DNA from: Nymphaea colorata
Lineage: Eukaryota; Streptophyta; Magnoliopsida; Nymphaeales; Nymphaeaceae
Assembly: GCF_008831285.2 (NCBI RefSeq)
Contig: NC_045146.1
Coordinates: forward strand, 1,242,001 to 1,302,000
Direction: 5' to 3'
Length of the DNA stretch: 60,000 bases
Both the position numbers and the translations under genes were made by a program. Shown one piece after another: positions 38,001-43,286 of the stretch (position 1 is the stretch's first letter; each line of letters opens with the position of its first letter). A model generated the notes under the pieces. The model had not been told where the DNA came from and ran no database searches. It saw only the letters and a program-made list of their open reading frames with translations.

Positions 38001-41000
38001 CCCTATATCACTGGGGAGAAACCTGCGCCTAGTAAAACTGATCCTGGATGGGCGACTTGGGCGTTGGAAGATAGTCAAGTTAAGGTTTGGATTATTAGTT
38101 TTGTTTCTGCTGATATTCAGCCCCTTATTTTGCGAAAGTCGACCTCATATGACATGTGGACTGTGCTTGCGAGGATGTATGGCCGAAAAAAGAGAATCCT
38201 GCGTACATACCAGATTAAACGCAACATTTATTCTTTTAAACAGGGTGACTTGTCTGTGGCATCCTTCTATGCAGCCCTGAAGACTAAATGGGAGGAACTG
38301 GACTATCATGTGAATGATGACTGGAATTGTGGTTCTGATAATGAACTGTACTGGCAGAAAGAATGGATGGACCGTACTTTTATTTTCCTGAGAGGTCTGC
38401 ATGATGAGTTTGAATTCATTAGGAGTCAAATTCTCAACTGTGACGAGACCCCTGGAATTGAGGAGGTATATGCCTGGGTGGAATCTGAGGAACAACGCCG
38501 TCAAGTGATGCATATTGACTCTAGTCATAGTAGTTCACCCTCTGCTTTTGTTAGCCGTGCTCCAGGGACTGGGCAGCGTCAACAAGTTGGGACACTCAGT
38601 TGATTTTTGTTGGGATCTTCATCATGAGAAGAGGCTTACCCGTGGTCGTCCTCCCTCTGGTAGGCGGGGTCCTCCTGTGCCTGATACTAGCTCTCCCAGT
38701 GTTGAAAAACCGAAGCTTTCCTCTAACCAAATCAAGGAATTACAAGCTTATATCAGCCGGTTATCTACTACTAAGGAGGAAGCCTCCACGTCTGACGGAG
38801 CTTGGTTAGCCCAAGCTCTTGTTGCCACAAGTGATCAAGGTAATCCCTTACTTGGTGATTAGGTAGTTGACAGTGGAGCTACTCATCATATGACAAGAAA
38901 CCCTAAGATGTTTCAAGAGTACAAATTGTCTTCAGGGCAGCAACGCGTATCTATGGCTGATGGGTCCTCGATCTTTGTGGTTGGAAAAGGGAGTTTGTCC
39001 TTATTAAATAAATATCTTTTGCATAATGCTCTTCATGTTCCCAATATTCCTGTGAATGTGTTATCTGTCAGTAGTATCACCAAAGAACTCAATTGTAATC
39101 TAATTTTCTCTGCTGATCACTGTACCCTACAGAACTTGGTGACGGGGAAGAAGATTGGGATTGGTTCGGTTATTGATGGCCTCTACAGACTGCCCGTACA
39201 GGTTGCCTTTGCTCTTATCTCAGCCACTAGCAGACAGTTGACGGGCGTGGAGGACAGGTCTAGCATTATGAGGTGGCACGAGCACCTTGGACATCTCCCA
39301 TTCCAATTGATTAAGAAGTTGTTTCCTAGGTTGTTTACTTATGTTTCCATGGACTCCTTCACATGTGAAGTGTGTCAGTTTGCTAAGCATGTTAGGGCTT
39401 CGTACCCTATTTCTATCAATAAAACCACTAGTCCTTTTGCCTTGGTTCACTCTGATGTTTGGGGTCATTCGGGAGTACCCACTTGTCGTGGTTTCCATTA
39501 CTTTATGACTTTGATTGATGACTACTCCCGTTGTACGTTCGTGTACTTGTTGAAAGAACACAGTGAGGTTCCTGTCATTGTAAAAAACTTTGTTGCCTTT
39601 GTCGAAAATCAATTTCAGACCTCTGTTCAGATTTTCCGTACTGATAATGCCAGGGAGTATGTCTCCCAATCCCTGGATGACTTTCTGCGGGGCAAGGGTA
39701 TTGTTCATGAAACGTCCTGTAGTTATACTCCTCCTCAAAAATGGCGTGACCGAACGTAAAAATCGCCATTTATTAGATGTCACCCGAGCTATTATGTTCC
39801 ACAGGCATGTTCCTAAGCACTACTGGGGCGATGCTCCCCTCACTAGTGTCCACCTTATCAACCGTATGCCCACTCTCGTGTTGAATAACCGTACTCCTTA
39901 CTCTGTGCTTAGTCCCACTCATAACCCCTGGCCTCTTACTCCTCGGGTGTGTTTGCTTTGTTCATAACCATAGTCCTACCATCAAGAAACTTGACCCTCG
40001 GTCTGTCAAAGCTGTCTTATTGGGGTATTCCTCAACTCAGAAGGGATATAAATGTCTTGATCCTACTACCTCCAAAATCTATGTCTCCCGGGATGTTACC
40101 TTTCATGAACATGAGGCGTATTTTCCTGTGAATCCTCTTCAGGGGGAGTGTATAGGGAACAATGTACAGTCAAAGATGATAAAGACACTCATGTGGAAGG
40201 GGGCCCTGTGGATGATCAGCCCACATCCCGTGATCATTTGTTTGAGCAGGTTTACACTAGAAAGGAGAAAGATGTGGTTGAGACTGTTGATGTAACCAAT
40301 CCCAATCCTGTGAGTTCCCTGAATGAACCAAGTCCAATGAATGAAGAGCTTCCCATAGCCCTGCGCAAGGGGACCAGGTCATGTACTTCTTACCCTATTC
40401 AGAGATTGTCTATGTCTGTGATTCCTAGGTGTGTGGAAGATGCTAGAGAGGATCCTAAATGACTACAGACTATGAAAGGAGATGGTTGCCTTGGCAAAGA
40501 ACAACACTTGGGAAGTGGTCGATATTCCCAAGGGGACTCACTTAGTTGGTTCCAAGTGGGTGTTTAGTGTGAAGTATAAACCTGATGGCACTGTGGAACA
40601 GTATAAAGTTCGTCTGGTTGCAAAGGGGTTCAGCCAAAAATACGGAATTGACTATCTTGAAACCTTTGCTCCTGTTGCAAAATTGAAGACTGTGAGGGTC
40701 ATCTTGGCACTTGCAGTGCAAAAGAAGTGGGGCATAGACCAGCTTGATGTCAAGAACGCCTTCTTGAACGGCCATCTAGAGGAGGAGGTCTATATGAGCA
40801 TGCCTCCTGGATATGCTCAAAGTGGGAAATGCTGTCATCTCAAGAAGGCCTTGTACGGTCTGAAGCAGTCCCCTAGAGCATGGTTTGAAAGACTGAGGGT
40901 GGTAATGAAGACAAATGGGTACAAACAAAGAAATGGTGATCATACTCTGTTCATTCATTAAGCAGAGAAGTGGTCTGGTGAGCATTCTTCTAGTGTATGT

Positions 41001-43249
41001 TGATGATATAATTGTCCCAGGAGATGATGAAGAAGAGAAAAGAAAGATGAAAGAGAGGTTAGCTGCTGAGTTTGACCTTAAAGATCTGAGAAAATTAAGG
41101 TACTTTCTGGGAATAGAGATTGCTCGATCAGAGACAGGGCTTGTTATGAGCCAAAGGAAGTACACTTTCGACCTCCTGAACGAGACAGGTAAATTAGGAT
41201 GCAGGCCCTTTCTAACTCCAATGGAGTCAGGTACAAAGATAAGTATCAAAACTGGTAACATCCTGGATGAGGAAAGAAAAGGACGGTATCAGAGGCTGGT
41301 TGGTAAACTTATTTATCTTACTCTTACTCGCTCTGATATTACTTATGTTGTAAATGTGTTGAGTCAGTTTATGCATGCTCCTACTGATTGTCACTGGAAG
41401 AGTGCAGAAAGAGTGTTGGGATACCTGAAGAATAACCCAGGTAAAGGGTTACTGTATACACGGTAGGACAAACTTAATATTGAAGGATACTCTGACGCCG
41501 AATGGGCTGGTTGCACGGATACCAGAAGGTCTACCACAAGGTACTGCATCTTTCTAGGGGGAAACCTGGTGGTATGGAGGAGTAAAAGGCAGGAGGTCTG
41601 TTTTAGATCCAGTGCTGAAGCTGAATACAGAGCTGTTGTTATGGAGGTTACAGAGATGTTATGGCTAAAGATTCTACTAGCAGATATTGAAATTGAAATT
41701 GAAGAGAAGATGAAAATGTATTGTGACAATAAGTCTGCGATTAACCTGACAAATAATCCCGTCCTGCATGACAGAACCAAACATGTGGAGATAGATCGCC
41801 ACTTCATACGAGAGCGCATAGATTCAAAGGAGTTGATTCTTCCTTATATGAAGTCTGAAGATCAAATTGCAGATGTTCTAACCAAAGCCTTATGTACATC
41901 TCAATTTGAAAAGAATGTTAGCAAGCTTGGCATGTTTGACATGTATGCCAAGCTTGAAGGGGAGTGTTAGAATACCGTGTAATAGGGAACCGGGTCCGGA
42001 TATGGACCCGATACCCATGGGCACGGGAACCGAGGACGGGCTCGGTTCCCTAGGCGGGTCTCTCTACCTCCCTCTTTTATTCTAATCACTTATTGTAATT
42101 GTTGATTAAGTGAATTAAGTTTTCTCTCTCCTAGGGTTGCGGTTTTGCCCCTAGGTTAGAGCTTCCCCGTGGTTTTTCACCTCGTTCCGAGATTTTCCAC
42201 GTAAATCCTGTGTTTGTTTTTCCTTCTCTTCTTCCGCTGTGTGTTTCTACAGATGGAGTATACTCTTGACAAAAAAATTGAAGCTGACGATTTTTGCTTT
42301 TGAAGTTATGAAAGTATGGTTCAGGCACTTATTTGATAGTTTTTTTCAAAAACGTGAGCAATATATGAATACTGCAAAACGCTCCATTTTCTAGAATTAT
42401 GGACAAACATTAAGCTCAAATGGATATTTTTTTAATCAATAAAAGAACTTGTAAAGCAGTAATTTTCATCCCATCTCTAGTGCTATATAATCAATTTCCC
42501 AGTTATGCTTCCAGCATCATTTCTCACTTCCACCACCCAACCCATTAACTTCGGTTAATCCCCAGACAACACATATTTGACCTACATCATATCTCATTTC
42601 CACTTCCTAACAGAGCTACTTTGGTCATCGATTACACATGTTAGTCATCATGCTTGCCTGATGCCTGCTATTCTCAAAAACTATTCTCTCTGCACCCAAT
42701 CTTTATGATAAAAGCTGGCCCCTTTCATTCTGAAGAATGCTCAATAGGACATATGATAGATGTATCCAAAGGTTACTTTAGTTAGAAGTGCATCCCAGGT
42801 ATGATTTGAAATTCAAGTCTTGGATCATTAACTTGGGACTTCTTCACAGAAGCAAAAGCTGGTAAAGAACATTTGGGACGGTTACCACACTTAGTATTAC
42901 TATTACCTAATTAGTTTTCTCTCCTCTGGGGCATTGAACCATATAGCTTGCAATGAGTTGTCCTGATAGAAAAAAAAAAGCGCAAAATAAATCAGATAAG
43001 AACAAGAGACATAGATACACAGGTCAGCACATAAAAAGTTACATAACAGCACCAGTCACTCACTATCAAATCAGCAAGAGCAGATTCAAAAGTATATTCT
43101 GCCGGCAGTTCTGATAACAAATCTGTATCAGGGGTCAGATCCCACATATTCTGGAATGACAAGAAAGAGAACAATCAAAGAATGGTGGAAGAAACAACAC
43201 TTAAATTAAACAGCACCCAGATGTTAACCACCGAAAAAAGTTTCTCCAG

Positions 43250-43286
<37 letters not shown>

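Larger units (their letters stand above)
37290..42251 (+). mobile_element. E4: full-length but decayed Ty1-copia element
   Basis: LTRs at 37290-37575 (286 bp) and 41965-42251 (287 bp) start TGTTAGAATAC and end TTCTACA. They differ by one inserted base and about two substitutions. The PBS TGATATCAGAGC has one mismatch to the usual TGGTATCAGAGC. The polypurine tract is GAAGGGGAG. No five-base TSD is visible (ATTTT on the left, GATGG on the right). Its proteins are of the E2 lineage. It is in intron 4 of the GMI1-like gene, antisense to it. Confidence 0.94.
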
